Under the pieces are notes generated by a model. It did no database searches, had not been told where the DNA came from, and saw only the letters and a list, made by a program, of their open reading frames with translations. Below, piece by piece: positions 53,168 through 61,225 of a stretch of 64,000 nucleotides of DNA (positions are counted from its first letter, which is position 1; every line of letters begins with the position of its first letter). The position numbers and the translations under genes are program-made. The DNA comes from Verrucomicrobiaceae bacterium (GTDB lineage Bacteria > Verrucomicrobiota > Verrucomicrobiia > Chthoniobacterales > Terrimicrobiaceae), in the NCBI GenBank assembly GCA_007280915.1, contig QYQL01000017.1, positions 21,402 through 85,401 on the forward strand. Reading direction: 5' to 3'.

Positions 53168-54142
53168 ATGCCTCCTTTTTTCATGCCGAAATCTTTTTCT
53201 GAGCTCTCCCCCGGCGAGGTTCTTGCTCTGGCCATCTCGCTGGAAGAGGATGATGCTCGGATCTACGGGGATTTCGCCGGACGATTGAGGGAAAAATACC
53301 CGGCCACAGCGAAGATGCTGGATGCCATGCGGGACGAGGAACGCACCCATGCCGCACGCCTCATGGAAATGCACCGCCAAAGATACGGCGACCACATCCC
53401 GTTTGTCCGCAGCCAGGATGTAAAGGGATTCCTGCACCGCAAACCACTCTGGCTCTCCCGCACTTTGGGAATCAAACAGGTACGCGAAACTGTCGGTGTC
53501 ATGGAGGCGGAGTCGCTCCGGTTTTACCAGACTGCCGCCGCCCGGACGACCGATCTTCAGGTCCGCTCGCTTCTCGACGAACTCGCCGCCACCGAACAGA
53601 TCCATGAAAATATGGCGGCCGGAATGCGAGAGGACCTCGAAGCCTCCGGCAACCAAAAAACCGAGGACGAAGCCGCCCGCCGGTTGTTTGTCCTCCAGAT
53701 CATACAGCCCGGCTTGGCCGGCCTGATGGACGGCTCGGTGTCCACTCTGGCGCCGGTCTTCGCTGCTGCTTACGCGACGAAGGACAGCTGGGATGCCTTT
53801 CTTGTCGGCATGGCAGCCTCGATCGGAGCGGGAATCAGCATGGGCTTTGCGGAGGCCCTCTCGGACGACGGCGTTCTCAGCGGGCGGGGCCATCCGTGGG
53901 CGCGCGGGATTGTCTGCGGGCTCATGACCACGCTGGGCGGGGTTGGACACACGCTGCCGTTTCTGATCAGGGACTTTCACATCGCAATGATCGTGGCAGT
54001 CACGGTGGTCGCCATCGAACTCGCGATCATCTCGTGGATCCGCCACAAATACATGGACACGCCGCTCCTCGCGGCCGCTTTCCAGGTGGTTGTCGGCGGA
54101 GTGCTCGTGTTCATCACCGGAATCCTGATCGGCTCCGCGTGA
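53168..54142 (+). CDS. mbfA: MbfA-type iron exporter: ferritin-like domain fused to VIT1/CCC1 domain
   Basis: This 324-aa membrane protein has an N-terminal ferritin-like (rubrerythrin-type) four-helix bundle, residues about 15-165, with paired Glu in [33 protein letters not shown] and ATEQIHENM. The C-terminal half (about 180-324) has the Vit1/Ccc1 transporter helices with [23 protein letters not shown]. MbfA exports ferrous iron in Rhizobiales. The start is ATG 53168; ATG 53183 is a possible shorter start. Palindromes TGTGA/TCACA at 53121-53138 and TTGCGCAA at 53154-53161 lie in the upstream region. Confidence 0.92.
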   Translation: MPPFFMPKSFSELSPGEVLALAISLEEDDARIYGDFAGRLREKYPATAKMLDAMRDEERTHAARLMEMHRQRYGDHIPFVRSQDVKGFLHRKPLWLSRTLGIKQVRETVGVMEAESLRFYQTAAARTTDLQVRSLLDELAATEQIHENMAAGMREDLEASGNQKTEDEAARRLFVLQIIQPGLAGLMDGSVSTLAPVFAAAYATKDSWDAFLVGMAASIGAGISMGFAEALSDDGVLSGRGHPWARGIVCGLMTTLGGVGHTLPFLIRDFHIAMIVAVTVVAIELAIISWIRHKYMDTPLLAAAFQVVVGGVLVFITGILIGSA

Positions 54143-54179
54143 ACTAGTCGCGGCGACATCCGCGCGGTCTGCAGGTTGG

Positions 54180-55154
54180 CTACGCGGGTCTGCCAGTGGA
54201 TGCCTCCACGAGTTTTTGAAACCGCTTGGCGTGGTTGGCGTAGAACGGATACCGGCTGCCGCCGCCTGCGGGCATATAGCGCCAGTGCTTGTAGGGCCAG
54301 AGCCAGCACTCCGGGTGGGCATGAACGGCCGGCTCGAGAGCGTTCCAGCATTTCTGCACGATCTCGCGGACATCGGCATCTGGAGGACACTCGATCGGCG
54401 GGTGGTGGATGATGCGGTATTTTCCGCCGGGGACGGGACGGCATTCGACGGGCACGATGGCGGCTCCGGTCCGCTGGGCGATGGCGGCGTGCGTCTGCGT
54501 GACGCTTGCCAGAAGCCCCCCGAAACAGTCGATGAGGACGCTGCCTTCGCGGGGATCAAGGTTCAGATCGCAGAGCATTCCGAACTTCCCCCCGCCCTTG
54601 AGAAATTTGAGCATGCGGATCATGGCGCGTTCCTGCGGGATCACATGGTTGCCGGTGCTGGAGCGGAGGCGGTCGAAGACCGGGCCCAGCAGCGGGTTCT
54701 GGAAACGTTGCGCGATGACGGGGCCGGGGGTGATGGAATAGGAGCCCGCTAGCGCGAGCCACTCGAAATTGCTGAAATGGAAGCACGCGTAGATTGCCGG
54801 CTTCTCAGGGTCTTTCCGGCAGTAGTCTTTCTCCCAGCCCTCGAAGATGACGTGTTCGTTGAAGAAATCCTCGTCCATGTTCGGGGCCCAGAAGAGCTCG
54901 AACATCGTGCGTGCAAACGTGACATACGACCCGCGAGCGATGGCGGATTTTTTTGAGTGGGAAAATTTACCGGGAAAGGCGGATTCGATGTTCGCGAGGG
55001 CGACTTTCCGGCCGCGCGGGTCCAAAAAAAAGACAAGCGACCCGGCCAGCAAGGCCAGAGCCGGGATCGCACGGAAAGGAAGGCGGGCGACAAACCACGC
55101 TCCCGCCGCTAGCCCGGCGAATTCGAGTCTTTCGCGCAGGGTCGGCGGATTCAT
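54180..55154 (-). CDS. Lipid A biosynthesis acyltransferase (LpxL/LpxM family)
   Basis: This 324-aa membrane-associated acyltransferase has one N-terminal hydrophobic segment (residues 25-43) and the catalytic H-x4-E motif at H126 and E131 (HFSNFEW). GGGKFGMLCDLN and RTGAAIVPVECRP are typical for the family, which adds secondary acyl chains to Kdo2-lipid IVA. The exact acyl donor and position cannot be read. The ATG at 55154 shares one base with the metG stop (TAATG), so it is coupled to metG. Confidence 0.9.
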   Translation of the reverse strand: MNPPTLRERLEFAGLAAGAWFVARLPFRAIPALALLAGSLVFFLDPRGRKVALANIESAFPGKFSHSKKSAIARGSYVTFARTMFELFWAPNMDEDFFNEHVIFEGWEKDYCRKDPEKPAIYACFHFSNFEWLALAGSYSITPGPVIAQRFQNPLLGPVFDRLRSSTGNHVIPQERAMIRMLKFLKGGGKFGMLCDLNLDPREGSVLIDCFGGLLASVTQTHAAIAQRTGAAIVPVECRPVPGGKYRIIHHPPIECPPDADVREIVQKCWNALEPAVHAHPECWLWPYKHWRYMPAGGGSRYPFYANHAKRFQKLVEASTGRPA

Positions 55155-56692
55155 TACGTCTCAATTCGCGGAAAAACCGGCACCGGATCGCCGAGGCGGT
55201 GCCCGTCGGCAAGCGCTCCCCACCCGCATTGATCCATGTGGACAGGACCATCCCAGGCGAGCTGAAGGCGGATGGCGTCCGCTGAAGCCGGTATGAATGG
55301 AGTGATCAGGATGGAGATGACGCGCAACGCCTCGGCCAGCGTGTAGAGAACCTCGTCCAGCTTGTCGGCGGACGCGGGATCTTTTGCGAGCTTCCACGGT
55401 GCCGTCTCCTCGACGTAAGCGTTGCAGCGGACGATGATCTCCCATGCGGACTCGAGCGCCGCCTGGGTTTCAAAGGCATCCATCCTTCGCCCGTAATCGG
55501 CGACCTTGTCGGACACGAAACCGGCCAGCGGAGAAGATTCCGGCTTGCGCAGGGCTCCTTCCCGGTAGCGCTTCGCCATGCTGAGCGAACGGTTCAAGAG
55601 ATTGCCGAGGCTGTTGGCGAGATCCCCGTTGTAGCGCTGGATCAGGCGCTCCTCGCTGAAGTCTGCATCGCGCCCGATGGCAATGTCGCTAAGAAGATAA
55701 TACCTTGTAGCCGCGACGCCGAATGTGTCGGCAAGCACATCCGGATCGACGCTATTGCCGAGGCTCTTGCTCATCTTCGCGCCCGAAATGTTCCACCAAC
55801 CGTGCACAAGAAGGGACGGGATGTCATCATCCGCGAACCCGCATGCCTTCAGCATGATCGGCCAGTAAATCCCGTGGGGCGGGATCATGATGTCCTTGCC
55901 GATCACGTGGATGGCCGGCCATCGCGACCGGAACAGCGACTGGTCGGCACCAGGGGCCGGATCGTAACCGGCGAAGCTCACATAATTCGAGAGCGCATCG
56001 AACCAGACATAAGTGACGAAGTCGCTGTCGAACGGCAGCTCGATCCCCCATTCGAGGCGGGACTTCGGACGCGAGATGCAGAGATCCCCGGCAAGCTTCT
56101 CCACGGCATTCCGAAGTTCCGCAACCCGGAATTCCGGAACCACAAACGGCCGGCCTGCTGCCGATCGCGCATCGATGAGATCCAGCAGCCACTGGCGGTG
56201 CCGGGCGAGCTTGAAGTAGTAGTTTTCCTCCTCGATGACCACGACATCTCCCCACTCGGGGCCGAATTCCCCGTCCGGGCCGCGCTCCTTGTCGGTGAGG
56301 AACTGCTCCTGCCGCACGCTGTAATGCCCGGTCTGCCTGGCCTTGTAAAAATCGCCGTTATCCCAGAGAAGCTGGAGCATGGCCTGCACGCACCGCTTGT
56401 GGACCGGTTCGGTCGTGGCGGCCCATCTGTCGTAGCTGATGTCGAGCTTCTTCCACAGCGCGAGAAATTTCTCCGTAAGACCTGCGACAAATTCCGACGG
56501 GGCCACGCCCTGTTTCTGCGCCGACTGCTGCACCTTCTGCCCGTGCTGGTCTACCCCCGTGAGAAAGAAAACCTCCTCGCCCTTCATCCGCCGGTAGCGG
56601 GCGATGGCATCGGTCAACACCTTTTCGTAGGCGTGGCCGATGTGGGGAACGCCGTTGGTGTAATCGATCGCGGTGGTGATGAAAAATGTCAT
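55154..56692 (-). CDS. metG: Methionyl-tRNA synthetase
   Basis: This 512-aa class I synthetase has the HIGH box PHIGHAYE (residues 16-23) and KMSKS box in GAKMSKSLGN, plus WFDALSNYVSFAGY and the anticodon-binding helical domain in the last 150 residues. The usual connective zinc knot Cys are absent: the corresponding region (KERGPDGEFGPEWGDV) has none, as in the short zinc-free MetRS forms. There is no C-terminal dimerisation (EMAP) domain. It is third in a minus-strand unit after the PpiD-like and TPR genes, and lpxL follows. Confidence 0.96.
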   Translation of the reverse strand: MTFFITTAIDYTNGVPHIGHAYEKVLTDAIARYRRMKGEEVFFLTGVDQHGQKVQQSAQKQGVAPSEFVAGLTEKFLALWKKLDISYDRWAATTEPVHKRCVQAMLQLLWDNGDFYKARQTGHYSVRQEQFLTDKERGPDGEFGPEWGDVVVIEEENYYFKLARHRQWLLDLIDARSAAGRPFVVPEFRVAELRNAVEKLAGDLCISRPKSRLEWGIELPFDSDFVTYVWFDALSNYVSFAGYDPAPGADQSLFRSRWPAIHVIGKDIMIPPHGIYWPIMLKACGFADDDIPSLLVHGWWNISGAKMSKSLGNSVDPDVLADTFGVAATRYYLLSDIAIGRDADFSEERLIQRYNGDLANSLGNLLNRSLSMAKRYREGALRKPESSPLAGFVSDKVADYGRRMDAFETQAALESAWEIIVRCNAYVEETAPWKLAKDPASADKLDEVLYTLAEALRVISILITPFIPASADAIRLQLAWDGPVHMDQCGWGALADGHRLGDPVPVFPRIET

Positions 56693-56696
56693 GAAA

Positions 56697-57047
56697 TCAT
56701 TGGGCGGCCGGCGGGATGGCGTCAGGATTCACCTTGCCGCCCCACGAAATTATTCTGGCTTTTGCTCCGGCGGCTTCCGCCTCCGGAACCTGATTGATCC
56801 GGACATAAAACAGCGAGAGGCTTGACCACGCAAGCTGGTCGTTCGGGCGCAGGCGGACGGACTGCAGCCCCGCCTCAATGGCCTCGGGATAATGGCCACT
56901 CTTCATCAGCGCCATGCCGAGCGCATGCCATGCGTCAAAAAATTCCGGATCCAGCCGGGTGCATTCGCGGAATTTATCGACGGCCGCATCGATCTCTCCA
57001 AGAGCGATGTCACCGGTGGCCTCGTCAAAGATCTCCGCCGGACTCAT
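56697..57047 (-). CDS. Small cytosolic TPR protein
   Basis: This 116-aa protein holds about two to three tetratricopeptide repeats (AAVDKFRECTRLDPEFFDAW, then HYPEAIEAGLQSVRLRPND) and no signal peptide. The last 15 residues are a short tail. The ATG overlaps the stop of the PpiD-like gene by one base (TGATG) and it is 4 bp before metG. It is presumably a chaperone-like adaptor, but the partner is unknown. Confidence 0.85.
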   Translation of the reverse strand: MSPAEIFDEATGDIALGEIDAAVDKFRECTRLDPEFFDAWHALGMALMKSGHYPEAIEAGLQSVRLRPNDQLAWSSLSLFYVRINQVPEAEAAGAKARIISWGGKVNPDAIPPAAQ

Positions 57048-58552
57048 CAGCTGCGCGGTCTTCCGGGCATGCTGATCTTCGCCTCTTCACGGCACACGCG
57101 AAGCCATTCCGCGAACAGGAGCCCCCGCTTGTTCTCCAGCAATCCGTCCCGGATCTCCGCACGCTTTGCGTCGAGGTCGGCATCCGCAAGCGGCCCGCGG
57201 GATTTCAAATAAACGGAAAAACCTCCCCAGGGAGCCCTCTCGAATCCCGAGATCTCACCGTCCTTCATGGAGAGGGTCGGAACCACCATCCGCCTCTGCT
57301 CCTGAGTAAGCGATTCATTCGTCGGAACAAGATTGTCAAATACCTCGGCCTCGAGTCCCGCGGCTTTGGCCGCATCTTCAAACGGCGTCCCGGAACCAAC
57401 CGCCGCACGCAGTTTCTGAAGTTTCTGAGCGGAGGACTTGTTCAATAGCTCATCTGCCTTGGCCTGCCTGAGCCGGGCCTCGATGGCGGATGAGGCCTCC
57501 GGGAGGGTCAGCGGACGGGCGGCGTTCAGCTCGGAGAGTTCGATGACATAGAATCCATCCCCGGCCTGGATGACGTCGCTTGCCTTGCCGGTGCTGGAAA
57601 GGAGAAAGGCCGAGGGCGCCAAAGCGGAGGCGAGTTTCTTCTCATCGGCGGCTGGAGCGGAGGAGAAATTGCCGGCGCGGTCAAAGGCGGCGATGGCTTC
57701 GACCTTCAAGCCGGCGGAGGCCGCAGCCTGTTCGAGCGGCGATGCGCCCAGCGAATCAGCAAACCGGGTCGCCGTATCGGCGAGTTTCTGCAGCGCATCG
57801 ACTTTTTCGCGGCCATCGAGAGTATTTCCCGCGGGCAGCTCGAACGCCACATACCGTATGGCGCGGGTCTCCTGCGTGTTCAGGTTGGGCTGATTCCTCT
57901 CGAAATACGCGGCGACCTCCGACGGATCAACCTTCACTGTCGGAGCGATGGCCTCGGTGTTGAAACGGATAAAATATCCCGACACCGGCTGCAGGATGCG
58001 CGCGGCATCCCGGAGTTCAAGGTCTCCGACTGCAGCGGGAGATTCCACGATGGCGGAAATTTTCTCGAGCCGGAGCGAGTCGCGCATGACCTCCTCGAGC
58101 TGGCGCTCGGTGAACCCGCGCGGAGTCAGCTGCTCGCTGACAAATGCGCTGTATTTCAACGGGTCGAACTGCCCCTGGATCTGGAAGACCGGTAGCGCCT
58201 TGATCCGCGCGGCGACCTCTTCATCCGTGGGCTGAACCCCGAGCACCCGTGACTGGTGCTGCAAAACGAGAAGATTCCACACGAAATCGGTGAGCGCCGC
58301 TGATTGGTCCTCCCCGGAACCTCCCAGCTTCGACACCAGGTCGTATTGGCCCAGAGCGAGCGTGAGCTGGTAGTTCTTCACCTGACGGTCGATCGCGCCG
58401 GGAGTGAGCGTCTGCCCGTAGATCTGGGGATTTCTCTGCGAGGCCAGATCCCTCAACTGGGCGGTGTTGTAGAGAAGGATGAACGCGACGATTGTGAGGA
58501 CAGCGATGACAAGCATCAGTCCGCGTTGGTTTTTTCGGAGAAGGTTGATCAT
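57047..58552 (-). CDS. Membrane-anchored SurA/PpiD-like chaperone
   Basis: This 501-aa protein starts at ATG 58552, where an anchor helix follows (about 10-30, LMLVIAVLTIVAFILLYN). The periplasmic part has a SurA/PpiD N-terminal helical region (residues 60-190) and a C-terminal segment. The parvulin consensus is weak: a region around AGDGFYVIELSELNAARPL resembles the last strand of a parvulin domain, but catalytic residues are not certain. Such proteins help outer-membrane proteins to fold after Sec export. It is the first gene of the minus-strand unit with TPR, metG and lpxL, 57 bp from the divergent ExbB operon. Confidence 0.85.
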   Translation of the reverse strand: MINLLRKNQRGLMLVIAVLTIVAFILLYNTAQLRDLASQRNPQIYGQTLTPGAIDRQVKNYQLTLALGQYDLVSKLGGSGEDQSAALTDFVWNLLVLQHQSRVLGVQPTDEEVAARIKALPVFQIQGQFDPLKYSAFVSEQLTPRGFTERQLEEVMRDSLRLEKISAIVESPAAVGDLELRDAARILQPVSGYFIRFNTEAIAPTVKVDPSEVAAYFERNQPNLNTQETRAIRYVAFELPAGNTLDGREKVDALQKLADTATRFADSLGASPLEQAAASAGLKVEAIAAFDRAGNFSSAPAADEKKLASALAPSAFLLSSTGKASDVIQAGDGFYVIELSELNAARPLTLPEASSAIEARLRQAKADELLNKSSAQKLQKLRAAVGSGTPFEDAAKAAGLEAEVFDNLVPTNESLTQEQRRMVVPTLSMKDGEISGFERAPWGGFSVYLKSRGPLADADLDAKRAEIRDGLLENKRGLLFAEWLRVCREEAKISMPGRPRS

Positions 58553-58609
58553 GAATTTTGCTGAGAAACTGTTGATTAACGGGGGCAAACTGATTAAAGC
58601 GTTTGCACG

Positions 58610-59353
58610 ATGAAAGCAAGCGTCTCCCCGACGGCGGCCATTTTGGCAATAGTGATTTTTTCCAGCCCGTGCTTTGTGGCCAACGCTCAGGACGCCGTTG
58701 TCCAGAAGGACGGCCAGCACCGTGAAGGCCAGATCACGGGCGTCAAAGCCGACGTTTTGCGCATCAAAATCGGGCCGGCGGAAACCGGGATCCCGATGGC
58801 GAATATCGCCTCGGTCACCATGGCGCCGCCGAAATCTTATACCGACACGCTGGCGGCCTGGCAGTCAGGCGATGCAAAAAAAACCCTGTCCCTCCTGGAG
58901 CCTCTCGTCGCCACCTTCAACGGGCTTCCCACGGTCTGGGCCGAACGGGCAAGCGCCCTTCTCGGAGAAGCCTTCCTCGCTTCCGGCCAGGTCGACAAAG
59001 CCGAAGCAGCGTTCGCCAGCTTCCAAAAATCCTACCCGGCCTCTGCCAGCACGGCGGACATCGGCCTCGCACGCCTGGCCATCGAGAAAAAGGATTTTCC
59101 CACGGCTCGGGAAAAACTCCTCCCTGTCGTGGAAAAGGCGAAGGCCACAAAACTCGCGGGAGCGGGCGAGAATGCCGTTTTCGGCCAGGCCCTCTTCCTC
59201 CTTGCCCAGGTGCAGGAATCGTCCGCCGAGAATTCCGAAGCTCTGGAAAACTACCTTCTGGTCACCACGATTTTCCACGAGGACGAGGCCGTTGCGAAAA
59301 AATCCCAGGAGCGCGCCGCCGCCCTCGCCGAAAAAAACGTGATTGTCCCCTGA
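58610..59353 (+). CDS. Secreted TPR-like protein upstream of ExbB
   Basis: This 247-aa protein has a signal peptide (1-26). Residues 27-75 look like a short SH3-like strand set (KDGQHREGQITGVKADVLRI), then TPR-like helices from about 80 (AERASALLGEAFLASGQVDK, IGLARLAIEKKDFPTAREKL) to the end. It is periplasmic. It begins an operon with exbB, two exbD and an AsmA-like gene (28 bp, then 6 bp and so on). It may be the periplasmic partner that the proton-driven motor acts upon. Confidence 0.85.
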   Translation: MKASVSPTAAILAIVIFSSPCFVANAQDAVVQKDGQHREGQITGVKADVLRIKIGPAETGIPMANIASVTMAPPKSYTDTLAAWQSGDAKKTLSLLEPLVATFNGLPTVWAERASALLGEAFLASGQVDKAEAAFASFQKSYPASASTADIGLARLAIEKKDFPTAREKLLPVVEKAKATKLAGAGENAVFGQALFLLAQVQESSAENSEALENYLLVTTIFHEDEAVAKKSQERAAALAEKNVIVP

Positions 59354-59381
59354 ATTTCGCTCACTATATAAGGCTTAATCC

Positions 59382-60275
59382 ATGAAACCCACCAGTCGTC
59401 TCCTTCCCCTGCTGTCCCTCCTGCTGCTCGCCCTGACTTCCCCGCTTGCGCGCGCGGCCGAGAGCGCGGCCCAGGAAAACATGAATATCATCCAGACGAT
59501 CCTGCACGGGGGCCCGCTGATCATCCTGATCTGGGTTTGTATTCTGGGCACCTCGATGGTGATGCTGACTTTCATCATCCAGCTGTTTGTCGTGCTCCGC
59601 GACGAGCAACTCGCCCCTGCCGCCCTTGTGCAGTCGCTCCGGGACACCATCCACGCCGGAAATTACCAGGAGGCCTGGGAAATCTGCCGCGCGAACAAGG
59701 CCTACATCGCGCTGGTTCTCAAAGGCGCACTCGAGCGGCTCGGCCGCGGCAAGGATGCCGTGGAAACCGCGCTGATCGAACACGGCATCCGCGAAGCCCA
59801 GATCCTCAAGACAAAAAACAGCTACCTTTCGGTCATCGGAGTCATCGCCCCGATGATCGGGCTTCTCGGCACGGTCATCGGAATGATGGGGGCCTTCGCC
59901 GTTCTGGGATCCTCCGGCGTGGCGGATCCCCGCAGCTTGGCCCTCCGCATCGGCGAGGTGCTCATGGCGACCGCGAGCGGCCTCTTCATCGCCATCCCGG
60001 CGTTTATTTTCTACTACTACTTCCGCAACCGCGCGACGATCGTTCTCGTGAACGCAGACGATCAACTCAACCGCCTTGTCGAGGACATTCCGTTCGAGGA
60101 ACTCTCCGGGGTGCGCATCGGGGAGACGTTCGAGGCGGGTGCCGGAGCGGGAGTCTCCACCGGCTCCAGAAAAGTGTCCATGGCCCTGACCACGAACTGC
60201 CCGGTCTGCAACGGCGCCATCCAGTCCGGACAAAATCCCTGCCCGCAATGCGGCGCAACTCTCGACTGGGCCTGA
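59382..60275 (+). CDS. MotA/TolQ/ExbB proton-channel protein with C-terminal zinc ribbon
   Basis: This 297-aa protein has a signal-peptide-like N-terminus (1-26), then the three-helix ExbB/TolQ fold: about 47-72, 148-170 (SVIGVIAPMIGLLGTVIGMM) and 190-215 (VLMATASGLFIAIPAFIFYY). The last 27 residues hold C273-x2-C276 and C287-x2-C290 (CPVCNGAIQSGQNPCPQCG), a zinc ribbon on the cytoplasmic side, which is not part of ordinary ExbB. It is 28 bp after the TPR gene and 6 bp before the first ExbD. The ribbon may recruit a cytoplasmic partner. Confidence 0.93.
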   Translation: MKPTSRLLPLLSLLLLALTSPLARAAESAAQENMNIIQTILHGGPLIILIWVCILGTSMVMLTFIIQLFVVLRDEQLAPAALVQSLRDTIHAGNYQEAWEICRANKAYIALVLKGALERLGRGKDAVETALIEHGIREAQILKTKNSYLSVIGVIAPMIGLLGTVIGMMGAFAVLGSSGVADPRSLALRIGEVLMATASGLFIAIPAFIFYYYFRNRATIVLVNADDQLNRLVEDIPFEELSGVRIGETFEAGAGAGVSTGSRKVSMALTTNCPVCNGAIQSGQNPCPQCGATLDWA

Positions 60276-60281
60276 TTCCAC

Positions 60282-60767
60282 ATGTCGGAAACCCCACACG
60301 CATCGGGAAAGAAAAAGCACCGCAAGGCGGATTCGGACATCGATCCGGAGTTCCAGATCGCCCCGATGATCGACATCCTTCTCGTTCTGCTCGTGTTCTT
60401 CATGTCGATCAGTTCGACGGAAGTTCTCCAGGCCAACAAGGAGGTCAACCTCCCGATCGCCAAGGATGCCAAGGAGGCCAAAGACACAAAAGAGGGACAG
60501 GTGATCATCAATGTCACTTTCACCCCTATCAACAACACCACGGCGATCGATGTGGACCAGAAGAAATACGCCTCCCCGTCGGAATTGATGACTCTCCTGA
60601 AAAACAAGGTTTCCGGAAACCCCCTTGTCCGGGTGAAAATCCGCGCCGACAAGGAAGTTAAATACGAATACATGCGCCAGCTCCTCGAGGCGATCGGCCT
60701 GGCCGGCGTGGGCAATGTCACATTTTCAGTGGTGGACAAGGAAGCCAACGGAGGCAAAAGCTCCTGA
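60282..60767 (+). CDS. ExbD/TolR-family protein 1
   Basis: This 161-aa bitopic protein has one helix (residues 26-45, IAPMIDILLVLLVFFMS) with the conserved proton-binding Asp D31, followed by a periplasmic domain. Just past the helix, a Lys/Asp/Glu-rich stretch (AKDAKEAKDTKEG) is inserted. The N-terminus is basic (KKKHRK). With ExbB it should form a proton-motive-force motor. A second ExbD lies 35 bp downstream. Confidence 0.93.
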   Translation: MSETPHASGKKKHRKADSDIDPEFQIAPMIDILLVLLVFFMSISSTEVLQANKEVNLPIAKDAKEAKDTKEGQVIINVTFTPINNTTAIDVDQKKYASPSELMTLLKNKVSGNPLVRVKIRADKEVKYEYMRQLLEAIGLAGVGNVTFSVVDKEANGGKSS

Positions 60768-60802
60768 CTGGCTCGCAGCAAATCTCAACTTTCTAAAATT
60801 CT

Positions 60803-61225
60803 ATGGCAGGTGGTGGAGTATCAGAGGATGGTGATGTCGGGTTCCAGATTGCCCCGATGGTGGACGTCGTGTTCGTGCTCCTCCTTTTCTTCATGGCTTC
60901 CGCCGGATCCCAGGTCATCGAGATGGAGCTGAATATCAGCCTTCCCAGCGGCCGGAGCGCGAACGCTCTCGGTTCGGTGCCGACGACTCCGATCATCATC
61001 GACATCATGCCGGACGGGAAGGTGCAGATGAACAACAAGGTCTACGACACCCCGACAAGCAAGGAACTCCCCGAGCTTAAAGCCTGGCTCAAGGAAACGA
61101 TCGCCAAGTTCGGGGACAAAGACCCGGTCATTCTCCGCCCCGATCCGCAGACCAAACACGATCGCGTGATGGATGTGCTCAACGCCGCCTCCGCGGCCGG
61201 CGTGACCAAGCTCTCATTCAGTTGA
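60803..61225 (+). CDS. ExbD/TolR-family protein 2
   Basis: This 140-aa second ExbD has helix 16-35 (IAPMVDVVFVLLLFFMAS) with Asp D21 and a periplasmic domain ending TKLSFS. It lacks the Lys-rich insert of the first copy and is otherwise distinct, so the two may form a heterodimer in the ExbB pentamer. Its TGA stop overlaps the TTG start of the next gene (TTGA), so the AsmA-like protein is coupled to it. Confidence 0.93.
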   Translation: MAGGGVSEDGDVGFQIAPMVDVVFVLLLFFMASAGSQVIEMELNISLPSGRSANALGSVPTTPIIIDIMPDGKVQMNNKVYDTPTSKELPELKAWLKETIAKFGDKDPVILRPDPQTKHDRVMDVLNAASAAGVTKLSFS

